NCBI GenBank assembly: GCA_963555705.1 | Contig: OY743186.1 | Coordinates: 38,179,241-38,243,240, forward strand | DNA length: 64,000 nucleotides | Direction: 5' to 3' | Origin: Ligustrum vulgare | Lineage: Eukaryota > Streptophyta > Magnoliopsida > Lamiales > Oleaceae | In this document: positions 12,541 through 24,319 of the stretch, piece by piece | Numbering within the stretch: position 1 is the first letter of the stretch | Layout of the letters: every line of letters starts with the position of its first letter | Position numbers and translations under genes: made by a program | Notes under the pieces: model-generated | What the model was told of the DNA's origin: nothing | The model's input: the letters and a program-made list of their open reading frames with translations, nothing else | Database searches by the model: none

Positions 12541-13604
12541 AAATATCAGCTTTTGATCTTGCCACGTTAAGGTTAGAAAATTACCGAAACAAAATGTATG
12601 ATATGTCGGTTTTTAATTTTGATCTATTATCCATCATGGTAAACATACAAATTGTCCACTGCCAATGATAAATTGTCAATGTCTAATGCTTAAAATATTG
12701 GACACTTGACAGTTTTTAACTGGTTATGAGCAAATCTTATGTTGCCTACAATGGGCAACAGATCAAACATTTGTCGGTTCTGATCTTTTATCAGTTGTAG
12801 ATAGCAATGATTTCGTACATTCTAAACCTACTAACTTTCTGAACCTGAGTCTAGTGTCAAAAGTACGGAATAAGTCCAACTAACAATCTTATATTTTATA
12901 TAGTGTGTGTTTGGTTTTAGTTAAAATGAATTTTTTTGAAATGAATAGTAATTTTTAGGAGAATGGATTGTTGAAATTTGGTTGAAAAATTATATACTGT
13001 AGGTTTGACTTATAATGGATAGATGAGATTGATTACTGTAAAAAATGAGAAAAAATTGATGAAAATCAAACAAACTCATACTACGTATACAAAATTACAT
13101 TTTTTAAAATAATTTTATTAATTAAAAGAGGGTGGGTGCATTTACCAAAAAGCAAGTCAATAATAAGCAGAGGAAAAAGAAGGTACCTGGAGTCTCTTTT
13201 GTAAAAATATTTGAATCTATTTTTAATTTTCGAGTCAAAAAGTGAATGCATGGGAGCGGACGATATTGCGAGATTTGCTGTTGGAATGGAAGCTTAAGGA
13301 AGTCTCTTTCGGAGATTTGTTAGGTTGTCCCCTTACTCATTTTCTTGGTTGAAAGTGACACGCAAACTCCAATTCTTGTAATTGACATTAATTACGGATT
13401 AATTAGTGCAAAACATAATTGTAAAATATGACAAGATGGCTCGAGAAAACAAAGACGTGCTAAAAAGTGAATGCAGCCTCGATAAAGGGACCGACAACAA
13501 ATGCAATGAAAGCATGAAAGTACGTAACTTCCAATTAGTAAAGAGATTTTAATGATTGAATGTAATTATTTTTTAATTGTGTATGTTATTAGATGATGCG
13601 GTTA
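12541..13604. other. Gene-free stretch with a short MITE
   Basis: About 12610-12800 contains AAATTGTCCACTG ... GTTGCCTACAATGGGCAACA. This resembles segments at 33007-33190 and 39262-39400 that share the GTCCA/GGGCAACA theme. The remainder shows no gene. Confidence 0.4.
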
Positions 13605-13767
13605 ACTTGTTCCATTTTTGTTAAAAAATTCGTGCTTAAATACATGTTTTTTTTTTGTATTTTCGAAATAAAATGTAGTTGAAAAGTAAAGAGAAAAATG
13701 TGTGATCAAAAAATAATTTGAAGAATTGTATTGTAAAGAAACATGAACACGTTTGCCAAATAGAGGC
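13605..13767. mobile_element. Small MITE of the AAAATGTGTAG family
   Basis: Core AAAATGTAGTTGAAAAGTAA and end GCCAAATAGAGGC followed by TTA. The left end is weaker but also follows TTA (13602-13604), consistent with the 3-bp duplication seen in better-preserved members. Confidence 0.5.
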
Positions 13768-13828
13768 TTAATTATCTATAGTAAAATTTCTTTATAGTTA
13801 TTATTTTATCTATCTACATCTAAATCTA

Positions 13829-15187
13829 TCTACACTATCTTAAAAGTATAGATAGTGGAGAATCTTTTACATCACTATTTTGCCCTCATATTTTTTTTAC
13901 CATAAACCAATTATACCCTCCTTTAATGTTCCAATTAACTAATTAATTGAGTTAAACAAAACAATGACTTATTAGTATGATCCTATAAACACATAATAAT
14001 AACAAAAAAACTCCAAATTTAGCTCTCATATTTTTTGCTCTATACCAATTATACACTCCTTTAATATTCCAATTAACTAATTAATTAAGTTAAACAAAAC
14101 AATGACTCATTAGTATGATCACATAAACACATAATAATAACACAAAAACTCCAAGCCAAAATATGCACATTACATTACACGATCAAAGTTTTCTAGATCA
14201 TTTCTCACACCTTGCTTCGTCACTGTGAAATATTTCTCTCATTATTGTTATTGTAGAAAATTTTCAAATTATTATTATTTGGGTCATCAATTGTACTAGA
14301 ATGAAAACCATAATATCGTATCTACTCTACACTATCTTAAAAGTATGGATAGTGAAGAATCTTTCACATCATCATTTTGCCATCGTATTTTTTACTCTAA
14401 ACCAATTATACCCTCGTTTAATATTCCAATTTATTAATTAATTAAGTTAAACAAAACAATGATTCATTAGTATGTTCCCATAACACATAATAATAACACA
14501 AAAGCTCCAAACTAAAATATGCATATTACATTAAACGATCAAAGATTTTTATATCATTTCTCACATCTTGTTTCTTCACTGTAAAATATTTCTTTCTTTA
14601 TTGTCATTGTAGAAATTTTTTAAATTATTATTGTTTGGGTTATCAATTGTACTAGAATGAAAACGACAATATCGTAATAGGCTAAATAAATAATTTTTTA
14701 ATTTGTCTCTGATTTTTTTTAATTAAATATTCTGTAATCATTTTCTTTATAAGGTCTGAAGATGGATATTTGAAGTTAGTGAAAGTGAAAATGGCTAAAA
14801 TGAGTAGTAAAAAATTTCTTCATAATTTATTTAACGTCCAAACCGGTACAAAGCCTGTGTCGTGGTGAACTTTTTCTTACGTCATCTTTTCTCAATTTGA
14901 AGTATGAAATTGACATTAAAGTTAACAATATTTTGAAAAATTTATTGAAAAATTAACATAATTTATTTTTCCTTACAAATTTTCAATTGATTAAATAACA
15001 AAGAAAAATATGATTGAAATTCTATTCTACATTCTCACTATTTTAAAAGTATGGATAGTGGAGAATCTTTCACATCAACATTTTGTCCTCATATTTTTGC
15101 TCTAAACCAATTATACACTCCTTTAATATTTCAATTAACTAATTAATTAAGTTAAACAAAATAAGGACTCATTAGTATGATCCCATA

Positions 15188-15248
<61 letters not shown>

Positions 15249-16344
15249 CAATAGCTACAAGCTAAAATATGTACATTACATTACACGATCAAAGATTTCT
15301 AGGTCATTTCTCACACACTGCTTCGTCACTGTGAAATATTTATCTCTTTATTGTCATTGTAGAATTTTTTCAAATTATTGTTGTTTGAGTTATCAATTGT
15401 ACTATAATGAAAACGACAATATCGTAATAGGTTAAATAAATAATTTTTTAATTTGTCTCTGATATTTTTTAAATTAAATATTCTGTAATCATTTTCTTTA
15501 TAAGGTCTGAAGATGGATATTTGATGTTATTGAAAGGGGAAATTGGCTAAAATGAGTAGTAAAAAAAATTTTCACAAATTTTTAACATCCGGACCATATG
15601 AAAAATATGATTGAAATTTCAACAATTTTGTAAACTTTCTACTATTCAATGCAAATTGTCCTATTCATTAATCTTTAAGTTCTTACGTCCTTTAGCAAAC
15701 TCATTGAAGGAATTATATCATTTACTATACAAAGACATGCAACATATTTTTTCCAGATTAATTGTCGAGCACACTACTTACTATTTTTTTGTTCAAATTT
15801 ACGTAGTTATTTTATTTTCAATTTAAACCGATTACTTCCTACATCAATATCTTCTTCTAGAGATGCATAGAGTGTTCAACTATATGTCACACTTTCGCAT
15901 AACATTTTAAAGCAAACACCAAATGTCTTTGTAAATGTCAAAAACAAAAATAACAAAAATTATGAGACATCAACAAAAACTATTGTTTACGAAAAAAGTT
16001 TCATTGTAACTATAATGTTACATTTTAGTTCATTGAAATATTGTAAATTTTATTCAAAAACTATTTATTACTACAAAAATTTCACAAATTATTCTTCGTT
16101 TAAATAAGATGTGTAATGTACAAAAAGGTATTGTAGTCAAAACAAAACAAAACATTACATTTCGATTTATTCATCATTTTCACATTATATACATAAAAAA
16201 AATCATATCGACAATTTCAATTTTTTTCTTTTAATAATATTTTTTACCTCAACAACTTTCAAAAAATAGTATTAATTCTACGAAAATATTGCGCATAACA
16301 TACATCCTATACGTAAGACGTGCAACTAACGTACTTGCTACTAG
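13829..16344 (+). mobile_element. Helitron-like element with repeated 5' heads
   Basis: Begins A|TCTACACTATCTTAAAAG, the TC start typical of plant Helitrons. It ends ...ACGTACTTGCTACTAG|T, with a bulged hairpin (AAGACGT ... ACGTACTT) just before CTAG, as Helitron 3' ends have. The 5' head sequence recurs at 14326 and about 15026, with a partial copy of its following DNA at 14010. No Rep/helicase is present, so it is non-autonomous. An (AAT)n run lies inside. Confidence 0.55.
15189..15246. repeat. (AAT)n microsatellite
   Basis: About 19 AAT units inside one of the repeated Helitron segments; the homologous segments at 13.99 and 14.48 kb have only two or three units, so it expanded after duplication. 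Confidence 0.95.
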
Positions 16345-16370
16345 TATTATAAATGAACAATCTTGACGTT

Positions 16371-16560
16371 GCGCTTTTGGTAAATGTTTTGTGTGTGTGT
16401 GTGTGTGTGCGCGTGTGCGCGCGCGCGCTTATAAATAGAAAATATGACGTTTTCGAGAAATGTGGTTGAAAAGTAATTTGAAAAAAATGCGTGTAATTAA
16501 AAAATAATTTGTAAAAATATATTGTTTACAAATAAGTTTACCAAATGCAGCCGTTTGGTA
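16371..16560. mobile_element. MITE carrying a (TG)n(CG)n tract
   Basis: GCGCTTTTGGTAAATG at the left and GTTTACCAAATGCAGCC at the right are inverted. The middle has the family core (AATGTGGTTGAAAAGTAA). An alternating purine-pyrimidine run occupies 16390-16428. Confidence 0.5.
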
Positions 16561-17929
16561 ATCTTGTTTATTAAAAAATATTCTTAGGATAAGCTATAAT
16601 TAAGAGTAAATTCTACATTGTAATAAGTTATAGTTTTCAGGTCTTGACTTTAAAAAGTTACCTCTACATGGTAATAATTATATGTATATTTCAAAAATTT
16701 ATGCTAATTACATCTAAGGTTTAAGATAAATTACCATGCTGTTGAATTTGTAGGTACGAAATAACTCACTAGAAAGGACACCTTCACGTTGAATTCAAAA
16801 TATTTATAACTTGCGTGTTTAAAATTTCTTGACAAAAAACAAGAATTTCGAATTTTCTTACTATCATCTTTTGAACTATCTACTTCATCTTATAGTCTAA
16901 TTTCAACGAAGATTTCTTCTTCAATTGGAACACGACTTATTGCTCATTTGAAAGATTAAGGAAGTTATTCATATCCATTAGATTAGTATAGTGAAGTTGA
17001 ATATCTTCATTTAATTCTCTAATCACTCATTGATTTTCTTCCTCCACGTCATTAGTACTAGCAGCATTTCAAAGGAGAAGTTTGTCAAAGCCATCATCGT
17101 TGCACCAAATAACAATTGTAATCCTCCAAGTCCATTTGACAGCTATCAAATCAAGGAATATGAATTACAATGTGATTTATTTGAATTTTCTAAATAAGAT
17201 GCGTAATTAAAAATTGGAGAGGAAAAATGTATGTGATTAAAAGGTGATATGAATAATTCTGCCCATTATAATTTGGGGTTTTTTTTTTTTTTTTTTTGAA
17301 ATGTTATAATTTGGGTTTTAAATTGTTACCGAACATGGCCTTTTAATTTATTTTCCTCAAGACTTGCTTGGTTCCCAAAGAAATTTTAAATTTCTCTTTC
17401 ATATTTATTTTTAGTCATACATTTCTATAAAATCCATAATCTTTCACACATTCCCCAAAAACATATGAGTCATAGAGTTTTTTTATATAAAAATTTGTCT
17501 ATTCTTTTAGCAATTCACCACGCATATTGATATGCTATTGATGGCATTTCATAGAGGTTATACTCTTACTTTACCTTTTAAAACACAAAATTCAAGAACT
17601 TTCGGTCTTTAATACATGTCAAACTTGTTTTTTTTCCCTAATGCGATTCAATGTAGTTTTTTCCTCAAAGAACTTGGTCATTTTAGTTACTATCTACATA
17701 AAATGACCATATTTGCAAAAATTTTTGATCTATTTACATAAAAATTACTCTATTTTCAGAAGTTTTTAAAAATGGCATTTTTTCAAATCTTAGCACCATT
17801 TTTTATTACATACCCAAATTCTAAAAATATATAATATATGTCCTCGGCCAACAACTTCGATTCCTTTGTGTATATACGTGGAGCACAATTCCACCCTAAA
17901 ACCATTAAAGTGAAATTTCATAATCATTA
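16561..17929. other. Gene-free AT-rich stretch
   Basis: No coding region seen. There is a T run at 17279-17297, a MITE-like piece at about 17350-17500 (AAATTTCTCTTTCATATTTATT...) and otherwise low-complexity DNA. Confidence 0.4.
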
Positions 17930-18441
17930 AGGCTTTGTTTGGTTCGCCATATTTTTCATGGAAAATCACGTGATTTTTCAACTTTGCGTTGTTTGGTTAC
18001 CTAAGTTTTCCATGAAATTCATTTTTCTACTTACCTCGAAATCCAGTATTTTCCTTGTTTTGGATGAATTCGTTTTCCAAGGGGGAGTATGTTTTATTTT
18101 TCATAGAAAATCTTATATTATTTTTGTTACGTTTGATCATTTTTGTTATTGTTAATTGATTTATCTTTTTTCCAAAAATTAACATTATTATTACTAAGTA
18201 CAAACTTGGTAAAAAAAATATATATATATATTATAATAGCTAAATTTTACTTTATTTTCCATGAGAAATAATGTCAATCAAACAACAAAAGTTGGAAAAT
18301 TCTCCATTTTTTCTACCTAGAAAATTAAACCAATCAAACACATTAAACTTTCAATTCCCAGGAATTTAATTCCCTAGAATTCAATTCCCTTGAATTCATT
18401 TTTTTTCCACCCAAATTCCACCATCGCTATCAAACACATAA
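17930..18441. mobile_element. Tourist-like element, copy 1 of a pair
   Basis: Runs from GGCTTTGTTTGGTTCGCC to CGCTATCAAACACAT and is colinear with 21700-22219. Shared blocks include ATTTTTCATGGAAAATC, CAACTTTGCG(T/C)TGTTTGGTTA, AATTGATTTAT and CCAATCAAACACATTAAACTT. It contains short frames but no transposase. Confidence 0.65.
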
Positions 18442-18494
18442 TCATACTTCTCAAGTTAGCTTGACAACATGGTTAACATTTACAATAATTCTAG

Positions 18495-18661
18495 ATGAAC
18501 ATTTATTTCAGACATTTTAAAGTGATATAGTGATATGTCAATTTCTCATTGGATGATGAAGATGTGCATTAAGTAATGAAGTCATCATCACATGAATCAT
18601 CGTCTAATGAGAAATTGAAACATCACAATGTCACTTTAAAATGTCAAAAATGAATGTCCCT
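18495..18661. mobile_element. Long-palindrome MITE
   Basis: Nearly the whole 167 bp is one inverted repeat: CAGACATTTTAAAGTGATAT ... CAATTTCTCATT at the left is mirrored by AATGAGAAATTG ... GTCACTTTAAAATGTC at the right, with a centre near 18580. CTAG occurs on both sides. As RNA it would fold into a long hairpin. Confidence 0.6.
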
Positions 18662-19469
18662 CTAGTATTACTCATCATGTTACACATTTCTTTTCGATAA
18701 TTTCAATTTCAAACATTAATATTTAATACAAATTGGAGCTTTGAATCTTAGAGCATTAATTTACCTTTTTCCCGTACACGTGTTTGCAACAACTTTAATT
18801 TTTTTTAGATGCATTACGGATCGCCTAAAATCCTCTATTTGTTGAAAGTCCCTAATTTTTAAAATTTACATATTTTGCTCTTGTTTTTGTATTAAAAATT
18901 TGTTGATAATTTTCAATCCGATTCACCAAAAATATAATTGTTGGCTATTCCTAACGTTATTATTGATAACATTGTCGCCGTTAATCATTGAAGATGATAT
19001 GTTGATGGTTACTAATAGTATCGATGTCAATAATTATATTCGAATTACTAATAAGTATTTAATTTCAATTAGAATCACCAATCATTTATAATTGTTCTCG
19101 AAAAGACTCTCGTAACCGTTTATCAATTGTGTTATAGATACACTACTTGACAAATATTTATTAACTTATTCATCACATCATCTCTAAAATTAACAATCAC
19201 AAATCTGTCAACACACTATCGTTGCAGGGATCTGGATGATTTGGATGGACAGCCAGATTAATTCTTTCAAATTATATATAATCTCATGGGTTGGCATATA
19301 GCATTTTACAAACAGCAAAGGGAATATACTCTCCAAATATTCTTTGTTTTGTTCAACTCACTTTGGATTCACATTATTAATTTTGACTAAAAATATTTTG
19401 AATAGGTCAACACATGTTTAATTGCTCTGAAATATGTGATAATCGCTTCGGCATGTCAGAACTTATCAC

Positions 19470-19625
19470 CCCAACCTAGTGTTCACTGTGGATGTCATAA
19501 AATATGATCATTGTGGTTGTGATGTTGTCACGTGTCTCATTATATATTTTTTGGGACACATGACAACATCACACTCACAGTAAATATCATAAAATTTGTC
19601 AACTGTGAGTACTAGATCAATACCG
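19470..19625. mobile_element. Long-palindrome MITE
   Basis: TGTGATGTTGTCACGTGTC on the left faces its imperfect reverse complement (GACACATGACAACATCACA with one gap) on the right, continuing outward through GATGTCATAAAAT/ATATCATAAAATT. A hairpin-type element of about 155 bp with no coding content. Confidence 0.5.
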
Positions 19626-19972
19626 CAGAACTTATTACGTCCACATGGAAAATTAAGTTTTAAAAAATTGATAATGCTTTGTATAATTAGATAACTATAT
19701 AGATGATTTATTTACCGCTCTATGAATCTAACTCCAAAAAAAAGATCGGAAACACGAAATAATACATTCTTCATAAAACCTATTTGAAGGCTACGATTAA
19801 GTAACGGACAAACCTTATCTCTCGTATGTTTGTCACTAAAGTAATTTTTCAACCGATCGGAGTAGATTTCCATTGAATCGATCAAGTGTTGTTTTATAGG
19901 AGTGAGTCGAATACTCACGTGACTACAACTAGAATGCATGTTAATAATGTAGAAAGAGCATATGGTACCACA

Positions 19973-20136
19973 GGGGAATGATCTAAAATCCATCGTGGGT
20001 TTCTTATGAAACCCACACCCCACCCCCTATGGTGGGTGGGCAGTGGGGTCCGCCCACCATTATCCAACCCCCATCCGTCATGTGGTGGATGGGTTTTATA
20101 ACTAGTGCCCATCATGGGCACTAGATCATTCCCCTA
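19973..20136. mobile_element. hAT-type MITE with 8-bp duplication
   Basis: Ends GGGGAATGATCTA and TAGATCATTCCCCTA, flanked by GTACCACA at 19965-19972 and 20137-20144 (exact 8-bp match). The 164-bp interior is GC-rich compared with its surroundings (CCCACACCCCACCCCCTATG) and has secondary inverted motifs such as GTGGGTTTCTTATGAAACCCAC. Confidence 0.75.
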
Positions 20137-20144
20137 GTACCACA

Positions 20145-20889
20145 TGCATTTGGTAACTGACAAAAAACTATCATATATTCATTCCCCACCCCCCAATAGT
20201 ATTAAAAAATAAAGAAAAACAAGAATTTGTATAAAAGATTGCTATTGACTTCTGGCTTCAACTGCCAAGAATTTGTTAAAAAAATATTTATTATTTAATG
20301 AAAGTGGTGGCAGTTAATCACTCAACTCATATTGGAGTTCCATTCTGTTTTGAAATTTTATATTTTTTTCAAAATAATTACTATTTTTTTTTTAAAAAAA
20401 ATAAATTCTGTTTGATCATTCAGTTAAAATCTAATATTTTTTTTCTAAGTCTTCCATTTTAATAAATTCGGTTTGATAATTATCGAAATATAATTAAGTG
20501 ATCAAAACTGAAATAGAGAATATAAGTGACTATTTTGAAATAAAATGAAGTTTGATGACTAACATTAAATCTCTCTGTAACTCGAGTGACCTTTTTTTTT
20601 TTAACCCATTTTGAAGAGCCTCTAGAGTCTAGGGATAACTTATTGGACTTTTTCCCAGAACTTCCTATCAAGTACCAATTACAAGGAGCCCATATTTTGG
20701 AGAAGGTAATTGACAAAATTAGCACTAAATAAGAACAAGTATTGATTGTGTATATATATATATATATTTTTACATGTAAATAAGCGCATAAAGAGATGCC
20801 ACTCAAGTCAATCATGTTATAAAAAACAATATCTGACATGAAAGACAACTGTACAAGATTCAAATGGCAAGTCCTTGTAGCACTTCACA
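20145..20889. other. Gene-free stretch 3' of the CslA relic
   Basis: AT-rich DNA with an imperfect inverted theme (CTAAATATTTTTTTT, TTCTGTTTGATCATTCAGTT, GGTTTGATAATTATCG) and a short (TA)n at 20750-20767. No gene seen. Confidence 0.4.
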
Positions 20890-21018
20890 AGTGATATCTT
20901 CTCCTTCTGAGTGATATTTTGTGGATACGTAACCAAAATAGTCGATAGGTTGAGTGCTACAGGGGGAGTATTGTCCAACGTAGTCAAATCCCACAATTGT
21001 TAAGGCAATAGCTTGAAG

Positions 21019-21581
21019 CAGAGGAACCACATAAGGGCCTGCTGGGCCACGTGCCCCAGTAAAAAATATATCTTTTAAAAAAAATTTAGTTGATTCTTGA
21101 ATATAGTCATTACTTGATTCTCTAAAATTATATTAGATTATTTGAGGTTTCAGGGCTAATATGTGTTTACAATTATTTATTTGTTTGTTTGTATCAGTTT
21201 TGAAAAAATATTTTAAACGTAAATCCACATTTTCTTCTGATAAGCAAATTAATGAAAATGAAGTTAGAAATGAAATGGTTGAAGAACTTGGTGAAGAAAC
21301 TGATATTGAAATTGAAAATATGTCTCAACGTCGAGAATAATGTTGGGATGTTACGAGTGACACTCTTAAATTTGATGTAGCAAATATTGAGAATGATGTA
21401 ATTATGGAATGTTATCAAAGTATGAAAACTCGTAGAGAACAATTGTAATAAAATTTCAAGTACTTTTTCATTTTTCGATCTTCTTCCTAAAAAAAAAAAA
21501 ATTCGAGGGCTGCCCTGTACAAGCCGTCGCCAAAAACAGAAATCGTGCTCCAGTACTACAAAAAGTCTGCGTCCGACACTT
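21019..21581 (-). mobile_element. Deleted hAT element inside CslA relic exon 9
   Basis: Interrupts the exon 9 relic between TTTCTTCAAG and CTTCAAGCTATTGCC (gene strand). Flanks GCTTGAAG (21011-21018) and ACTTGAAG (21582-21589) match 7 of 8, fitting an aged hAT duplication. The left end reads CAGAGGAACCACATAAGGG. On the plus strand the inside keeps a start-like FKRKSTFSSDK stretch and an end-like MECYQSMKTRREQL stretch, the two termini of a zinc-finger MYM/TTF-type hAT transposase with the middle deleted. Related copy at 39919-40508. Confidence 0.7.
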
Positions 21582-21699
21582 ACTTGAAGAAACATATATA
21601 TAAAATATTTGTTTGTTCTATAAAGTCAGTCATAAAATCCACATGCAAGTAAAAATATGGCCAACTCCAGCTCATTCAGCAATATTCTGCAAATGTTTA

Positions 21700-22219
21700 G
21701 GGTGCGTTTGATTTCCATAATTTTCCATGGAAAATTTTTCCATGTGAATTTCCAACTTTGCGCTGTTTGGTTATCTAAATTTTTCATGAAATTCATTTTT
21801 CCACTTGCCTCGAAATTCAGTATTTTTCTTGTTTTGAATTAATTCATTTTTCAAGGGGGGAGAAGGTTTTATTTTCCATGGAAAATCTTATACCATTTTC
21901 GTTACGTTTGATCATTTTCGTTAAGTTTGATCATTTTTGTTATTATTAATTGATTTATTTTTTTTTCTAAAAATTAACATTATTATTATCAAGTACAAAT
22001 GTGTGAACAAATTAAAAAAAAATATTTTTTTATTAAAATAGATCAATTTTACTTTTAAAAATAATGTCAATCAAACAAAAAAAGTTAGAAAATTCCCTAC
22101 TTTTTCCACCTAAAAAATTAAACCAATCAAACACATTAAACTTCTAATTCTCAGGAATTCAATTCCCTAAAATTCAATTTTTTTCCACCTAAATTCCACC
22201 CTCGCTATCAAACGCACTC
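21700..22219. mobile_element. Tourist-like element in the relic's last intron
   Basis: Ends GGGTGCGTTTGAT and, inverted, GAGTGCGTTTGAT, with a TTA duplication at 21697-21699 and 22220-22222. This fits the PIF/Harbinger (Tourist) class. 520 bp, no transposase. It lies between relic exons 9 and 8. Homologous to 17930-18441. Confidence 0.75.
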
Positions 22220-22603
22220 TTAAATCACGTATTAGACATGTAAAAGGTCACCAGTCTTTGTGATCAAATTGCAACACGAATGTAGACATATATGACAGAA
22301 AAAGTAGCACACATCAAGATTTACAGTATTACACACTAATTACATTGTCAATGGAGTGTTCTAAGCTATAATGCTAAAAGTAAGATTGATAATTACAGGT
22401 CTCCAAGTTTAAATCGGACCATCTTTGCTAGTGTTGGTGCTAGTGCTGCTGCTTTGGCTTCTGATTCGATGTTTGATTTGTCCTTGAGAGCATCTCCAAG
22501 TTTTTCAATAACAACCCATTCATTAGCTCTTTTGGCCTCTAGCAGATCGATGATTGTAGCCTTGGTTCGGTGAAAAAACATCACATTCTCAAATAGTTTA
22601 TTC

Positions 22604-23706
22604 CTGATTAAAATCTGCTTTTAATCTCAACTCAACATTTAATTTTAACCACACATTGTATGGGACTCGTAACTTTTCAACAACACGTTTCATCAACTTT
22701 TATCAGAATCTATTAAAAATCCAATTTTAATATATACCAAACAGGGCATACTATCCAATGAAACAGTAAATTGATGATGTGAAAAATCACAAACATTATA
22801 CAACTAGTTTCCTCACGCGAATGCACAATGTGTTAAATACGTATACAAATACCAGAAATGGATATTTATGGCTATGTTTGTTAAAAGTCTTTGTATAAAA
22901 ATATTTTTTTTTTTTATGTTTTTTTAGGTAAAATGTGTAGTTGAAAAGTGAATAGAACAAATGTGATATGAAAAATTCTATTATAATAGAAAGATAAACA
23001 CTCATTCTTAAAACCAAACTCATCTTTCTTAAGATCAAAGAGTTGGACGAAAAGGGAGAAAAAGTTTCGACCTTGACGAACCTAGCACCTCAATAAACCA
23101 ATCAGCAGCCACAACAATCCACGTCAACATCAAATGAAAGATAAGAGCAAAATCAGTGTATGGAAGGTGAGTCGAAATCTGACAATCAAATTTTTGCACC
23201 AGTTGAAATGCTGCACTTCAATAACCAAGTTAAAACATCAAAAAATAAAATAAAATAAAATACTATCAAGTTGCAATAAATCTGCTTTATAAAGTTACAA
23301 ATTTCCAAGTTAACAATGGTTAGTAGACTAAAAATAACATGAATTCGAAAATTACTAGTTAACAACTACATGTCTAAATGCCAAACTATGATAAATTAAC
23401 CATCTACTACAAAATAAAATAAAATAATTGAAATCTTCAGTGACTTTCCAAATTCCAAGGTCATTTTCATTAATTGACATGAAGTTTCCTATTATGAAAA
23501 TATAGCACCTATAGTCCCTGGATAATTCTCTCAGTTAACTTTTTAACTATACACGTCCCAAACCCACTTTTCAACCACATATAATCTTGAAAATATTACA
23601 TTCTTCGTTTATAAACAAATTTTTTTACCAAACAAATTTGTGCATTGATATAACAATCTAGTAGCACATATATTACTTTTTAAGGAGCAAAAGAAATCGA
23701 AACTTA
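22604..23706. other. Gene-free stretch with MITEs
   Basis: A short element at about 22604-22746 ends in TACCAAACAGGGCA and abuts the truncated relic exon. Another of the AAAATGTGTAG family lies at about 22868-23025. 23040-23200 gives a short minus-strand frame (LTWIVVAADWFIEVLGSS) that I do not recognise. Confidence 0.4.
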
Positions 23707-23861
23707 GCCCCTGTTTGTTAGCACTAAAAACTTAGATTTTAATTCAATTCAGAGTCAATATTTAATTTTAATCACACCTTTTATGATTTTCAATCATATA
23801 TCTCGTCAATTTCTACCAAAATCTACTAAAAATCTGATTTTTATTAATGTCAAACAGGGAC
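23707..23861. mobile_element. Tourist-like MITE, 155 bp
   Basis: Ends GCCCCTGTTTG and CAAACAGGGAC, with TTA at 23704-23706 and 23862-23864. Similar inside to the element at 22604-22746. Confidence 0.7.
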
Positions 23862-24319
23862 TTAATTTTTCACTTCTACTCGTATATAACCCAAGAAACA
23901 TATGAAAGTGCAACTCACGAGCCATTTTAACGGCACTTCGAATGGCTTTTGTCCTTTGGGATGACTGGTGCTATAAAAGTTAAATGATGGGAGATAAAAT
24001 ATTCCATTTTAATGGTTGAGGATTACAATGCAATTGGGTACAATAATTTGGGCCCTTTTTTTGAGAAATTGGACAAGCTTTTGTTTGAAAAACCACTATA
24101 GAAGTGAAAGTTATATTATAGTGCAAAAAACTGTAGCAACCATGTCTACTATTCTTCCATTTCACCTGTTTCTAACTTCAAACGCCATACATTTTCGTCT
24201 ACATCGAGTAAAAAAATCTCGTAACCTAGTTCAATTTCTTATTTCTTGCTACAAAAGTAAAATGCAAATGCAATGAAGATGGCGATTATCGATGATCAAT
24301 TTTCTTGCTCCAAAATTTC

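Larger units (their letters stand above)
20890..22603 (-). pseudogene. Broken copy of CslA exons 8 and 9
   Basis: Exon 8 relic at 22397-22603 reads [20 protein letters not shown], then NEWVVIEKLGDAL, close to the intact gene, and still has a GT donor. Its first codons are missing and an unrelated short repeat starts there. The exon 9 relic begins at 21686 after an intact-looking GCAG acceptor (ILLNELELAIFLLACGFYD), has an in-frame stop where the intact gene has Phe (CYDF), and is cut by an hAT element at 21019-21581. It resumes with LLQAIALTIVGFDYVG and runs to about 20890 with a changed C terminus. Exons 1-7 are absent. It lies in the same orientation as the intact gene 14 kb away, which suggests an old tandem duplication. 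It could not encode an active synthase. Confidence 0.88.

Noticed and set aside
23040..23200. Further CslA relic exon
   Set aside because: The translation (LTWIVVAADWFIEVLGSS) matches none of the nine CslA exons in this window.
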